Source: Platanthera guangdongensis (taxonomy: Eukaryota; Streptophyta; Magnoliopsida; Asparagales; Orchidaceae). From it: a DNA stretch of 64,000 nucleotides. The position numbers and the translations under genes were made by a program. Where the stretch lies: NCBI GenBank assembly GCA_039583875.1, contig CM077165.1, forward strand, positions 66,824,757-66,888,756, written 5' to 3'. Positions 43,246 to 56,284 of the stretch are shown here, one piece after another. Within the stretch, counting starts at the first letter, position 1; every line of letters begins with the position of its first letter. Below the pieces are notes generated by a model, which searched no databases, was not told the origin of the DNA, and worked only from the letters and a program-made list of their open reading frames with translations.

Positions 43246-46200
43246 GCATAGTTATGATCAGCGGCAAGCCCGCTCATACTCTTTTCGACACGGGTGCTTC
43301 ACACTCGTTCGTATCCGAGGCCTTCATCGACGGACTCGAAGGCGTGGAGAGGTTCCCTGGACTAGAGATGAGGGTACGTCTACCCGATGGATCGGAGCTG
43401 CGGACCACTGCACATTGCGATATGGAGGCCGAGATTGGCGGCAAGGCATTTGAGGCGCCGGCAACTATTCTGAAGCTACAGGACTTTGATTTGATCTTGG
43501 GCATGGCCTGGTTGCATCGGAACCATGCCCAGATAGATTGCCCGTCCAGGAGGATCACGCTAAGACATGGCGACTCTCATGTTATCGTTGAAGGTATCCA
43601 GCCTATCTGCCACCTACTGTTATCTTCTATACAGGCTGTGAAGGCCCATGAGCAGGGTGAAGAAGTCTATATTGTCTGCTTCGAGATGGTGGGAACAGAG
43701 GCGACTATCTCAGATATTCCGGTGGTTCGGGATTTCGCCGATGTATTCCCGGAGAAATTGCCCGGGCTACCGCCTGCTAGAGATTTGGATTTCAGGATTC
43801 AGCTAGTACCAGGAGCGAAGCCGGTGTCCCGGGCACCCTACAGGATGGCTCCCAGGGAGTTAGCAGAGTTCAGGACTCAACTACAGGAGCTAGTCGAGTC
43901 AGGATTTGTGCGGCCTAGTTCATCGCCATGGGGAGCGCCAGTTCTCTTTGTGAAGAAGAAGGACGGATCACTGCGATTATGTATAAATTACCGGGAGTTG
44001 AACCGGTTGACGGTCCGCAACACCTATCCTCTGCCTCGGATAGATGAGTTATTTGACCAGCTACAGGGAGCCTTCTGGTTCTCCAAGTTAGATCTACGAT
44101 CCGGCTACTATCAGCTCCGTATCAGGGAAGAGGACATACCGAAGACGGCATTCAGTTCGCGCTATGGACTATACGAGTTCACGGTGATGCCTTTTGGGCT
44201 CACGAATGCTCCTGCTGCATTCATGAGTCTAATGAACCGTGTATTCGAGCCTTTCTTAGACCGCTTCGTGATTGTGTTCATCGACGACATCCTTATATAT
44301 TCTCGGACTCAGGAGGAGCATACGAAGCACTTGGCACAGGTCCTGCAGAGGTTGAGGGAGACACAGATGTACACAAAATTTTCGAAGTGCCAGTTCTGGT
44401 TGCAGGAGGTGGCCTTCCTGGGGCACACGATCAGTGGGGCTGGGTTAGCTGTGGACCCAGCCATGATAGAGACGGTGAGGGATTGGCCACGGCCGAAGAC
44501 CGCATCTGACATCCGCAGTTTCTTGGGACTAGCAGGGTATTACCGCAAGTTCGTGGAGGGGTTCTCGAGGATAGCACTCCCCCTCACGTCCTTGACGAAG
44601 AAGGACACAGATTTTGTTTGGTCAGAGCGGTGTGAGACTGCTTTTCAAGAGCTGAAGGATCGACTCATCTCATCCCCCATTCTTGCGCTTCCATCAGGGA
44701 GCGAAGGATTCCAGATCTACACGGACGCCTCTTATCAGGGGATGGGTGCAGTCCTGATGCAGCATGGACACGTTATTGCTTATGCTTCGAGACAGTCGAA
44801 GAAGCATGAGCATAACTATCCAGTACATGATCTAGAGCTCGGGGCTGTGGTTTTCGCCCTAAAGATATGGAGGCATTATTTATACGGGATTCATTGTGAC
44901 ATCTTTTCAGATCACAAGAATCTCAAGTATATCGATACGCAGAAGGACCTAAACCTGAGACAAAGGAGGTGGCTGGAGTTCCTCTGTGATTATGATTACA
45001 AGATCCACTATCACCCGGGGAAAGCGAACACGGTTGCGGATGCTTTGAGCAGGAGGGCCGGCACTTCTGGACCGGAGCCCCGATTGATGTCTTTAGAGCT
45101 GCTACAGATGATGGAGGACATGCACATCACCATGGTGTCCGAGACCGAGCCAGTCGTATATAGAGAGTATTCGAGCTCAGTGATCAGCGGCGATGATATA
45201 CAGGAGCGCATCCGAGCACATTAGAGGCTGGATGCTACGTTACAGCCGATTTTCAGTGCCTTAGAGAGGGGCAGGGTAGAGGACTACATGCTACAGGATG
45301 ATCTTCTTAGGTTCCGGGGACGCATCTACATACCAGTAGGAGGCAGTATCCGGGAGGACATACTCCGAGAGGCACATTGCTCGAGATATTCAGTGCACCC
45401 CGGCATCACCAAGATGTGGGCAGATTTGCGGAGATCTATGTATTGGCCCGAGATGAAGAGGGAGATCACGGATTTTGTGACCTGCCAGCGTGTGAAGGCG
45501 GAATGCAAGAGCCCGGGAGGTTTACTACAGCCACTGCCAGTTCCAGAGTGGAAGTTCGAGGACATTGCTATGGACTTTGTACACGGATTGCCTCGCTCCC
45601 ACTCTGGGCATGATTCTATATGGGTTATAGTGGACAGATTGACCAAGGTAGCGCGGTTTATTCAAGTTCGGAAGGATGCCCCAGTTGCAGTCCTGATGAG
45701 ACTATTTGTGGAGCAGTACATCAGATATCATGGTATCCCCAGGACTATTGTTTCGGACCGTGATGGTCGGTTCACTTCGAGCGAGTGGAGGGCCGTGCAT
45801 GCTTATTTGGTATCTCGGCTTACCTTTAGTACCGCCTTCCACCCGCAGACCGACGGACAGACCGAGCGGACCATCCGGACCATGGAGGACCTGCTCAGAT
45901 TATGCATATTGGATACGGGGAGGCCTTGGGAGAGGCTGCTGCCATTGATCGAGTTCTCGTATAATAACAGCCACCAGGATAGCATCAGGATGGCTCCATA
46001 CGAGGCGCTTTATGGGAGGAGATGCCGGACACCGCTGTCATGGGTTCAGGATGTGGATACCAGGGCTCTGGGATCTGATTATATAGAGGACACTGAGGCT
46101 CAGATTCGATTGATCAGGGATCGGCTACTGGAGGCCCAGAGCAGGCAGGCAAAGTATTATGATGCTCGGCACCGGAAGGTGGAGTTCCAGGTTGGAGACA

Positions 46201-46634
46201 GGGTATTCTTGAAGATACGTCCAGTACACGGTGTTTCTCGGGTGCGGAGGCACAAGAAGCTCAGTCCACGATACATGGGGCCATACCTGATCCTGGAGCG
46301 GATCGGCCCCTTGGCTTACCGACTGCAGCTGCCACCGGAGTTGGGTGCATTACATGACGTCTTCCATGTCTCTTCCTTGCGAAGAGCTCTCCTTCGGCCG
46401 GAGCAGCACATCACTACTACAGCCGGACCGGTAGAGCCTGACAGATCAGTGAGATTGGAGCCGATCCGGATTGACGATACAGCCATCCGAGTGTTGCAGA
46501 AGAAGAAGGTCCCTCTTGTGAAGGTGCTGTGGTCCAACCATGGACGGGAGGAGCGCACTTGGGAGCCGAGAGATCTGATGCTGGAGCAACACCCGGAGCT
46601 ATTCGCATCAGGTATATTTAAGTTATATCTTTAA
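43246..46634 (+). pseudogene. pol: Pol of element E: protease to chromodomain (one stop, damaged integrase finger)
   Basis: In order: protease (LFDTGASH, active site 43287-43298), RT ([16 protein letters not shown] aspartates 44283-44288), RNase H ([10 protein letters not shown] with Asp at 44724), integrase DD35E (Asp 45573, Asp 45756, Glu 45864) and chromodomain (RTWEPRDL, about 46440-46600). A TAG at 45222-45224 stands where the 10.6-kb copy has CAG, between RNase H and integrase. A 12-base in-frame deletion at 45480/45481 removes His-Cys-Glu of the HHCC finger, leaving a single Cys. RT has LCINY where B has LCIDY. The enzymes through RNase H look intact; integrase is not. Confidence 0.94.
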
Positions 46635-46719
46635 ATTTCTTGATGATTCTTGCAAATAGAACCCCGTAGACCCGAACTTAAATTTCGGGGATGAAATTAT
46701 TTTCTTGTTTATTGGAATT
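46635..46719 (+). other. 3' tail of element E
   Basis: It is nearly identical to 12066-12150. The hairpin motif at 46681-46698 reads AATTTCGGGGATGAAATT, turning one C-G pair into a T-G pair. Confidence 0.7.
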
Positions 46720-49700
46720 TGTAACATCCCATGTTACTTCTGGACCCCTCAACTTAGATTGGGTTAGGCATGGGGTGAGACTTAAGGAGATCAACTAGGT
46801 TTGACCCTAGGTAGTGGGTGGTAGCCATGTGGAGCCCACTATAGGACCAAGTCAAACTAGGTCAAACTAGCCTAATTAGGGACCCTAGCCACACCATGAC
46901 CCCACCACATTACCCTAACCCTAAAGACAATCTAAGTGGACCCTAGGGTATGTCACTGGGTCAACATTTTGACCCCAATTGACCAAAGTCAACCTTGCGC
47001 TTAATTTGGTCAAACCCACACTCATAGGCCTAATTAACCTAAGTAGGGCACCCCCTTGACCCAAACCAAGTTGGGTGGTGCCACTAGACCCATTTCCACC
47101 AAGTAGGGTCAGTCCACCCACCATGGTTGACAAAGTCAACTCCCTAAGTCAATTTGGTCATCAAATTGACCTAAAGAGTGAAATGAAGGCCAAGCCATTT
47201 CCCCTTGGACCAAGCCCACCAAAATTGGCCCATAGTCAGCCCAAGTGAACAAGACCAGTCCTACCCCTCTAAATCAGGAGAGAGAATACATGCAAGGGGG
47301 TAAAATTGGAATTTTTAGGAGAAGAGGAGAGAGAAAGGGGAATGAAGAAAATGGTGGCCACATGACCACCCCATCAGTTGGTTTTGGCTGCCCAAAACCA
47401 GGTGGCTGACCTCCCCTCTTCAATTCCAGCAGAAAACCAAGGCAGTGAGCCACATGGCACCATGGGTGAAGCCTCCAATGCTCAAACCGAGCTCACCTTG
47501 GAGTTAACTCCACTTATAGCCCACCTCAGTCCAAACAGAGCTCACCATTAGCTTCAGAAGGCAGAAAGGAGTGGAATTCGACTGCTTAATCATGGAGAAC
47601 AGTGGAGATTTGAGCTTTCGGGGTGGAGCTCGCCGGCGCACCACCACCACGGCAAACCGCCGCCTGACCCGCAGCCAAGCCTCGATTCAGGTGCGTTTCA
47701 CTTCACCTCTACCCGTACTAGCATCTTAGATCAAATAGGAGAGATATCGGGCTCAACTGAGCCCGATGCCATGTGAGAAAATCGAGAGAATTCCAAGCTT
47801 TTGAAACCGCTCGGGATCGCCGTCGCCGCCGTCTCCCGCCGCCCCATCGCCGGGAAATGATAACCACCACCACCGTGAAGGTGATGGCACCGTTGGCCGG
47901 AGGTGGCGCCGTCTCAGCTGGCCGAAAACCGCCGGCAAAGTTGCTCCAGGTCGGCTCGATCTCAGCCGTTGGCTGGAGGTAGACGATGACCAGATTCCGT
48001 CGGATAAGCTTTAAGATTCGTGCACAGTTATTAATATGAATTAATTTAATGTATTGAATAGTATGATTTCTGTCACACTTTTTCAGTCACTTTGCATGTT
48101 AAATTTAGGCCTCTTAGAGGCATTTCCAGAACTTTGACCCTTAATGAAAAATGTATCCAGGGGTCTTACCTTTAATATGCCACCCTAAACATATATTTTG
48201 GTGTAGTGTACAGTCCTGTAGGACATTTCTCCTAGGACTGGTCCTAGAGTAGGGCAGAAATTAAATTGGATGCCTAAGTCAAACTATTGATCACCATGTC
48301 CCCAAATTTTGGGAACATGCATGATTAGGGCATACGTAGCTCCTTCCAAAATTTAGGAATTTTTAGAGAATATTTTCCTATAGGTTTTGGTAAAATAACA
48401 AAATATAAATAAATGACATATATGGAGCTCTACTCCTCCCCATGACCCCAAATTTTGGTGGTAGGTCAGTGGAGTCATCCTTGGTGCATGATAAAATTTT
48501 CAGCACCTTGGGTTCACTGAATGTTGGAGAATCCACTTGCATGTGCTAGCCTATGTTTAGACTTGGTGTGCTAATAGCAAAAATGCAAATTGGTGTATTT
48601 AGCCCAATGGTGACATGCAAGGGTCATGTAATTATTTATAGTGGTTCATTAGGGTAAATTTCATCCCTCAAATTAATAATGGAATTTTTGGAATCAAAAT
48701 TCTATTTATTAGAATTTATTTTAAATATAGCTATTTTGGAAATAAAATTGGAAAATAGGGTTTCTTCAAGTATAAATTCAAACAATTTTGCCAAGGCATA
48801 GATGAGATCACATTTGACTTAGGAAAAATATGATTTCTCTGTTTTGAAGAACGTTTGGTGTAGATACCCTAAATTCCCCATTTTTCCCTTATCTTGGTAA
48901 ATTCTTGAAATGATGGATATATACTTCTGAAAAATTTGGAATTTATTTTATTGCTATAAAATGTTATTATTAGTTTTGCACAAATTTCTCAGAATTAATG
49001 GATGCATTGTTTGTTGTTAAATTAATAAAATGGCATTTTGGTAAATATATTATAATGGAATCCTATAGGCCATTTTACAATAAATGTTAATGATACTCTT
49101 CCAATAGTCATAAATTAGTGTCCTAAAAGTTCTGTAATTTTTCTGGAAGTTTTGAGTACATAATGCCTATACTTTATTTGGAAAATGGGATTTGTGTGGA
49201 ATTGATATTAAATAAAAAATGATAATAAATAATTTAAGGAAAATTATGAAATTTTGTAGGCAGCAATATTTTGTCAATATACATCTCAGGAAAAATTCCC
49301 TAGGTCAGTGGATACTTAATCAAACTACTTCATGTGTAAAGTGACCTAGCTTTTAAATTAAAAGAATTAATTAAAGGACTATTTGGCCAAGAGAAATTAC
49401 GAGGATTCTTAGGGTAGTTCCCTTAGTCCATAACACCTTAGGATAAATATTTAGAGGCAAGATGCCTTAAGGTTTAGAAGATCACATTTTTAGGGTAATC
49501 ATAGGTCATGGTCTGCATATAACACAAATAGGTCTTGCCTTAGGTGATTACCAGGGGATTGATTATCGGCAGAAATGAGAGAGAGTTCAACATGAGTAAC
49601 CCTGGTGGGTAGAGTTGCCTTAGTGAGGGATCAAAAGTGCAAGTCTTAGTTAGCAATTGGAATGGGGGTCGGCGGAAGACCGTCGGCATCCCGGTAACAC

Positions 49701-51404
49701 CTTAAGTCACTAGGGTTGTACTAGAGCAATAAGGAGAGCTGGGGAGATACATGGGTAGTCATCAACTAAAATAAGTATCCTTGCGAAAGGGAACGCTGGG
49801 CGTAATCCCAACACAGTTCCTAGTGCCCCTTGAGAGCCCTTCACAGGGAATACCGGGAGCAGTCCTGGGATTAACCTTAAATCTCTAAGTATAATAAACC
49901 GTAGACAAGAGTAGTTTAATAGGTTAGGACATTATTGTACCTTCTCGCCCGTGTGGGGGTTGGAGAGATTCATGATATATGCTCACCCGTCTAGGGTTCG
50001 AGGGAGTTGGCATAAAGGCACTAATGTGCGTTCTCACCCGGGTTTGGGTTTGAGGGATTCAGGACGGGTTTTGGTCCTACGAGCGTGATGATCGGTATGA
50101 ATTACTTGCATGTGCATAAATATCGTGGCGGGGCATGCGGTACTGGCCGTTCGTCACACCGATGGCAGTACGGTGCACCAGGCGGTTGTGGGAGTTAGAG
50201 GGGCCAGTGGGTTGTTTTACACTGCGGTCTGGAGGACGATCCCCGATAACACACATCCGACCCAACAAGACTGACGGGTTTGTCAGCAAAGTACGTACGC
50301 GAGACTCTAGAGTGCACCTTGGACGTGTACAGAGGCATATGAGAGGGGTCTAATGCTTGGTAGTGTGCATACCGGTCTAGAAGCGGAGACGCCCGCTCCG
50401 CTGCTGCCGTAGCCACAGCGGTGGTACCCGAGAGTGATGCTAGCTCTCAAAAAGTGGGAACTAAAGGTCTGTGATCACAGAGTCGTTGTGTGTGAGTTGC
50501 ACTTGCCTGCGCATAAAATTGCATCATATCATTCATTCATATTAGGTCATACGCTTCATAGATCCTTATCATATAAATTAGTATGGGCTCTTTTATATGA
50601 TAAGTTAAATTTCCTGAAAATCCTAACTTATATATTTGTATGGGCATTTATATAAGTTAGGGTACATTTGTGATGATAGCTTAGTGGTAGCTTAGCTTAT
50701 TTACTTGTTCATACTGCTGTTTCTTTACTTTCCTTTACTGCACCGCTCTTACTTACTACTTGTACTGTACTTAGCATTGCTAGAGTAGAATTTCATTACT
50801 TAGTACCACTCTAGATAGATATTGTCACCTGCTTCCATTTTGCTACCCCTTGTTGTCCTCCGCTTCGTCCTCCCGCTCGGTGCCTAGGAGCTGCGGGGCG
50901 AGGTGCGGAGGAAACGACTTAGTCTTTTTGACTAATGGTCGGTGACCAACAGTTTTTAGGAGCCCGTGGAGATAGAGCACCAGCACGTCGAGGAGGCAGG
51001 ACATGAGGAGCAGATACCGCTTCAGCAGGCTACTACCACTACTGTGCGTCCTCAGGTGGGACGAGTCTTGATGTTCTAGTATAGCTTCCGCATTTATGAT
51101 TTTGTGAGAGAGAGATTTGATGTACTGGGCATAAGCCCTTTTTGCTCTTTCATTTGTACTCTATTGTGGACTATTGTACTATTCATTTCTTTTACATGTT
51201 TGTACTGTGACTTGTGGACTGATGGTTTTTATATACAGTTTACTTCTTTCTTCTCATGTTGGCCTACAGGTTAATGATCGTACTAGCCGGCAGAATCGGC
51301 GTATTGCGGTGTCGACTAACCCGTGAGTTAGTGTCACCGTAAGACGACGGTTCTGGGCATAAGATCTGGTAGCCTTCCTTGGTAAGGGGGAGGGGGATCT
51401 TACA
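46720..51404 (+). mobile_element. 3' LTR of element E, family A
   Basis: The 4685-bp LTR has TGTAACATCCC...TCTTACA ends and the 91-bp block at 49779-49869 with one or two changes. The AT-rich middle (48000-49600) has no gene. The base run after it (catat, 51405-51409) would be the right TSD, but no matching copy lies before any + LTR in the window, so the partner end is lost or outside. Confidence 0.94.
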
Positions 51405-51790
51405 CATATGCCCAAAAGGGCTACATCAAATCGCTCAACAAAACTCACATCGGTAACCGACGGTAGCGATGACTCCATCCCTTCAAGCCCTGTCGTCCTG
51501 GTCTGGCTGTCCTACTGCAAAATCTGCGGCTCCTCTAACTGCAGGGTAACCTCCTAAAAAAGAAGACGTAGCAACCATTAGTCAAAAAGACTAAGTGGCT
51601 ATCACATCAGCTCCCCCGTCGACTCCTCGACAACGGGCGGAGAAAGGAATCATGATACAATATATATAAGTAATATAATCAGGCACAAGCAGGTGGATTA
51701 AGTATAATATGATTGATAATATTTAATCTAGCAGTTCTACATGAGCTATAACAATCCATCAAGTATAAGTAACTACAACAGGAAAGTAAC

Positions 51791-51888
51791 TTAACTTATA
51801 AGGATGCCCATACAAACTTATAAGTTAAGGATCAGTTTAACATAAAGTAAGTCATCTTATAGGAGTGCCCATACAAACCTATAAGATG
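51791..51888 (-). other. Two tandem hairpins in LTR F
   Basis: 51791-51828 pairs TTAACTTATAAG with CTTATAAGTTAA; 51853-51888 pairs CATCTTATAGG with CCTATAAGATG. Both loops are nearly TGCCCATACAAA, the complement of the TTTGTATGGGCA loop of LTR A. Confidence 0.8.
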
Positions 51889-52139
51889 AGGACCTTGTTT
51901 TTGCAATGAAATATAATGGTATGTATGCAATGCAATGACTCACCCATGATCACACACATGCAACCGCAATGTCGATACAAACTAGTAGTTCCCACTTTTC
52001 GAGCAGGTTGCTAACCTCTCAAACATCAACCACTGTGGCCAGGCGGCGGCAGTAGAGCGGGCTTCTCTACTAATAAGTGGGCATCCATACTGCTTCACTT
52101 AGGCCTCTGTATGCCTCAACACTTAAAACACAACAACGG

Positions 52140-52570
52140 AGCCCCCCTCGCGTACTATGGCCCAGCAGGAGTCTCGGGTAGATGTGCATCGAGAACCAAG
52201 CCCCGAATTGGCTTTGTGTGACCCGGAAGGAGCCTCAGAAGAAAGCACGAGGACCAATCTGAACTGTTCACTTGGCACGAAAGGAGCATCAGGACATGAA
52301 CACTGAGGACCAAGCCCAACCACCCAAATTCTAACTGTCAACTCCCGTCAGTGTGACGATTGGCGAGCCCATAGACCTGCTACACTATCCTTAACCCAGG
52401 ATTACGACACCGCTTGTCGACTCACACCACATGTAATTCCACATCAGCGTGGCACGGAAGGAGCCTCGAAGAAAATACAAGGACCAAGCCCAACCGTCCA
52501 CTCGACATGGAAGGAGTCCCAAAAAATGAGCACCGAGGACCAAGCCCAACCGTCCATTTATAACTCATCT
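52140..52570. repeat. Degenerate tandem repeats in LTR F
   Basis: About four copies share GGAAGGAGCCTC and GAGGACCAAGCCCAACC with variable spacing of roughly 60-120 bases. Confidence 0.6.
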
Positions 52571-53865
52571 CAACACTAACCAACTCAGTGTGGTCAACAC
52601 TCACACTTACACCCTTTCACAATGCTATCCATAGGGAGACGCCACTCTAAGAATTGGACTACTAAATTCATTTAGTTAAACAATCATTCACATGACCATA
52701 AATTATCATCCTACATTTCATCTCCAAATGATTTCAACACATTATTAACATGATGCATATTTCTATTGGTTTACCAATTTTTACCAAATCATTTCGTTTG
52801 AGTACGCTTCATTTGACAAATCAATTACGTGGGATCCAATTATCAATTTCATCGTTCATAAACTATGATGGTTAACACAAAAGAGTTCACCTAACCTCAA
52901 GTTAATTTACTACATTGTCCCCATCAAGTCCAAACCCGACTCTACCCCAACCAAAAATTTTAAGTACAGAATAAATCTGGGCAGCAAATTCGACTAGAGA
53001 TTTCTAAAGCTATAGGAATCCGGTGAAGGCATGTAACCCCACGATGGAAATGTCTTTCCGTGGGTTACAACTTCCATATACAAGCCACAACCCAGATTTG
53101 AGAGTAACACACTTGAAATCAGCTTCAAAGTCCGCTGCGTACAGAACACAATTTCTGCATGCTCGGTTGTCGGCTGCCAAATTCGTTCAAACTTTCCCAT
53201 GGCTACAAACTTCACCTGAAGTCGTGTAACCACTCGTTGGAAAGGTATTTTCAAGGACGTCAACCTTTGTGTTTAGTCAAAAGCCGAGTTCTGAACATAT
53301 CACACCTGAAAATGGTCAGAAATATCGCTGCATGTAGAACACAGATTCTACGCGCATCTTAAGGCGGAATGAACGACATCGGTTCATCTTCCTCCTCAAG
53401 ACGATCTTCCCCAAATCACACCAGAAATTCCTCCTCCCTTATTCACCATCATAAGGCCATTAATCTTGACGAAACCATTCCCTATCTTCACTTAGAATAA
53501 TGGAGAGGTTGAAGACACCACTATCCTTAGAGCACAAGCCCTAGAACAGCCTCTTCGTTGGAAATCATCATCTCGCAAGTATAGACTCTTTTGAGTCCAC
53601 ATCTCCCCTATATATATCTACAGATCTAGCACTAAGGGAGAGGGGAGGAAGCTCACCTCATTTCCGACATTTCCACCATTTCCGGCCAAGGATCTTGTAA
53701 CACTTCGCGACGACATCTTCTTCTCCTCGGCGGCGGCGGTTCTTCTCATCTTGGACTTGCTCCAGCACCTTCTCCCTCTCTACAATAGTTCTCTCAGGAA
53801 AAATGTGTTGGAATGAGGAGTGAAAATGGCTAGGGTTTTCACATCCCTTATAAGTGAAAAGTGAC

Positions 53866-54420
53866 ACGGGTAGGGACACACCCGTGTCCTTACCCGTATC
53901 CTGCTCGAGTGAACCGTCGACGACGGTTCCAATGTCGGTTCAATATACAAACATGGGTAGGGACACGCCCATGTCCCTACCCATGTCCACATGACACAGC
54001 CATGTTTTCTGGCCGTGTCCTGCTTTGGACACGGTTCGTCGAGTTTCACTTGTCACACACGGGTAGGGACACGCCCATGTCTCTACCCGTATCCTCATCG
54101 GGGCACACTTCGTTGAGCTCTACTCGACGCACATGGGTAGGGACACGCCCGTGTCTCTACCTGTGTCATCTTCACACGGGTAGTGACACACCCGTATCAC
54201 TACCCGTGTCCTTCTCCGGGACAACTCGACCCATCGACTCGAGAGTTGGTTGAGTAGACACGGGTAGGGACACGCCCGTGTTTCTACCCCTGTCCCACAC
54301 AGGAACTGTGGTTGTACATACACGGGTAGGGACTCACCGTGTCCCTACCGTGTCATCATGAACATAGGTAGTGACACACTCGTATCGCTACCCGTGTCCT
54401 ATTCTGGACTGATTTCTCCT
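53866..54420. promoter_or_regulatory. U3 palindrome array in LTR F (ACACGCCCGTGT core)
   Basis: Units such as GGGTAGGGACACGCCCGTGT with the mirrored completion TCCCTACCC recur about ten times, perfect and degenerate, upstream of the TATA-like box at 53847-53854 in the LTR's sense. The ACACG..CGTGT core is the same as in LTR K. Confidence 0.65.
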
Positions 54421-54525
54421 CCCAATTACAAGTGCAGCCCCGCTGCCAGTACTTCTCCGAGCCCAAGTCAGCTCTCCTGACTCAAAAACGCGCACGAGGG
54501 GCCTAGCGCGAATAGGGACATTACA

Positions 54526-54833
54526 AATCCTTTAAACAAAATAAAATATTTCGTCCCTGAAATTAGACTAAGGCTATGGGGGAGAAAAAGCATAACAGAA
54601 GATAAAATATGCTTTAAGAATTACCTTGAGGAAATAATTCTGGATATCATTTTTGCATCAAGTCCACCGACTCTCATGTATACTCCTCCTTCACATGATT
54701 AGACAACAACACTTTCACCAAAGGAACACTTTTTCGGCGCAAAATTCTTATCTCGTTGTCTACGATCCGCACCGGCTCTAGTCGTATAGACCTATCAGTC
54801 GCCACTGCACCATCTGTGGCCCTGCTGACTTGA
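54526..54833 (-). pseudogene. Chromodomain remnant and tail of chromovirus F
   Basis: Read on the minus strand, residues DRSIRLEPVRI, ILRRKSVPLVKVLLSNH and DLMQ align with the chromodomain ends of B and E; the original stop is at 54614-54616. Two in-frame TGA codons break it, one replacing the Trp of the HTWE motif. The tail keeps the TTTCAGGGACGAAAT motif before the LTR. Everything upstream is gone, replaced at about 54833 by copia sequence. Confidence 0.82.
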
Positions 54834-55002
54834 GAGTATCCAAGGAAAATTCCTTCAGCAGCTTTGGCTTCAAATTTTCTTAAATGTTTCTTATCATAAT
54901 TCTATATATAACATTTAGAACAAAAAACTTTGAAATAATCAACTTTAAGTTTCTTATTATTAAGTAATTCATAGGGTGTTTTACCCTTAAGTTTATGTAT
55001 TA
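54834..55002 (-). pseudogene. Copia integrase fragment
   Basis: On the minus strand the frame reads KTPYELLNNKKLK, VDYFKVFCSKCYI, a stop, then KFEAKAAEGIFLGYSQ, the conserved end of the copia integrase core region (TPYEL...FLGYS). It is about 55 codons long, bounded by chromovirus F on one side and by element G on the other. Confidence 0.8.
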
Positions 55003-56284
55003 TGTTGGAACCCTAGTTCTGATATGGGCAAGGATCACTATTAGGATATTTATATTGACCCAAAATGTATAGTCATGGGTCATAGGTTTATTTCCAGATT
55101 TGCCTCAGAAGGACTCTCTAGAATTGTTGAAAGAATTCCAAGAAATGCAGTTGTGACAAAGTTAGGAACTCAGTTCGACGAACATCGAACTCAGGTCGAC
55201 GAACTTAGAGTTCCTTCTCTGAATTCAGTTCGACGAACTCTGATCTCAAGCAAGAATTTTAGCTCGATGAAATCCACCTGAGCTTGACGAGCTCTGATCT
55301 CAGGTCGACGATCACTGGACACAAGACAGATTCTCAGCTCGACGAAATGGAAACTGAGCTCGACGATCTACAAGCCCAGATCGACGAATTCTGTGCGGTT
55401 TTGAGGCCGATGTTTTACAGTTGGCCGAAATAATTAACGCTTAATTAAAGTAGATTACAACTATCAGATTTAATGGTATATATTCTTATGAATATAGTCG
55501 TTTGGAGGCTGCATTAATTATGGATTAAATCAGGATTTAATGTTAATTGATTCCCAAAACAATTACCACTATCGGGAATGATTCAGCCATTGCAGACAAA
55601 GTAAATCCAAATGTTTGAATTATGTTCAGACAATATATAGATATATAGAACTGGGAGGAGAAGATGAAGCAGTGATAGAAAGAAAAATAAAGATAAAGAA
55701 AAGAGTTTCTCCGTCAAGCCTTTCTTCCAGGAAACAATATTCATTCTGATATCAAAGCTTACAATCTGTCAGATACATATACTGGAAGGAGAACTTTTCA
55801 TTCAAGGCCTACACCCTGAAGAGCAATGCTACCCTCACCTGATCATCAACTATACTCAACTCAGGGGGAGCTTTCTGCTTCAACATCAACATCCACTAGT
55901 CTTCTCTCAGATTGTTGACAGAGAAGACAACATCATTTCTTTTCCCTTTCCTGTGTACATGGTTTTAACTCCATTCAAAAGTTAATCCTTGGTTGTTAAG
56001 TCTCTTGATCAAAAGACTTAGTTTAGTTTTTGGGCACCTGATCAAAAGCTCAAAGGGTTGTGAGATCTCCCAGTAAATAGATCTTGTGGTGGCAATCACC
56101 TGATCAAAAATCTGTAGTGGATTCCTACCAGGGTGATATAAGAGTGGATGTACCCAGTTTGGGGAACCACTACAAATCCTTATGTTGTCCGGTTGTGCTT
56201 CTCTTTATTTTATATGCTGTGATTTCTTTTCTCCTTATATTTATCTCTAGTGTAAATTTAAGATCTATCCCCCCTCTTCTTTCA
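55003..56284 (+). repeat. 5' LTR of element G
   Basis: It runs from TGTTGGAACCC to CTTCTTTCA. A TATA box (ATATATAGATATATAG, 55633-55648) follows an array of TCGACGA/TTCGTCGAA motifs (55170-55395). Confidence 0.88.
55170..55395. promoter_or_regulatory. U3 array of TCGACGA motifs in LTR G
   Basis: About ten units of the type AGCTCGACGAACTC or AGGTCGACGA occur at intervals of 15-30 bases. The motif recurs in LTR H (58570-59125) and inside the gag region of G (57275-57515). Confidence 0.7.

Larger units (their letters stand above)
51405..54525 (-). mobile_element. Decayed chromovirus LTR F, interrupted by E
   Basis: On the minus strand this LTR begins TGTAATGTCCC at 54525 and runs to 51405, where element E is inserted; its 3' end lies outside the window. 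It is related to A (AAAGTGGGAACTA, hairpins with TTTGTATGGGC loops) but well diverged. It contains degenerate tandem repeats (about 52140-52570), a TATA-like CTTATAAGG (53847-53854, minus strand) and an upstream palindrome array (53866-54420). Between 52600 and 53800 I see nothing beyond LTR sequence. Confidence 0.8.

Noticed and set aside
51405..51409. catat as confirmed target-site duplication of element E
   Set aside because: No matching catat precedes any + LTR of E in the window, so it remains only a possible right flank.
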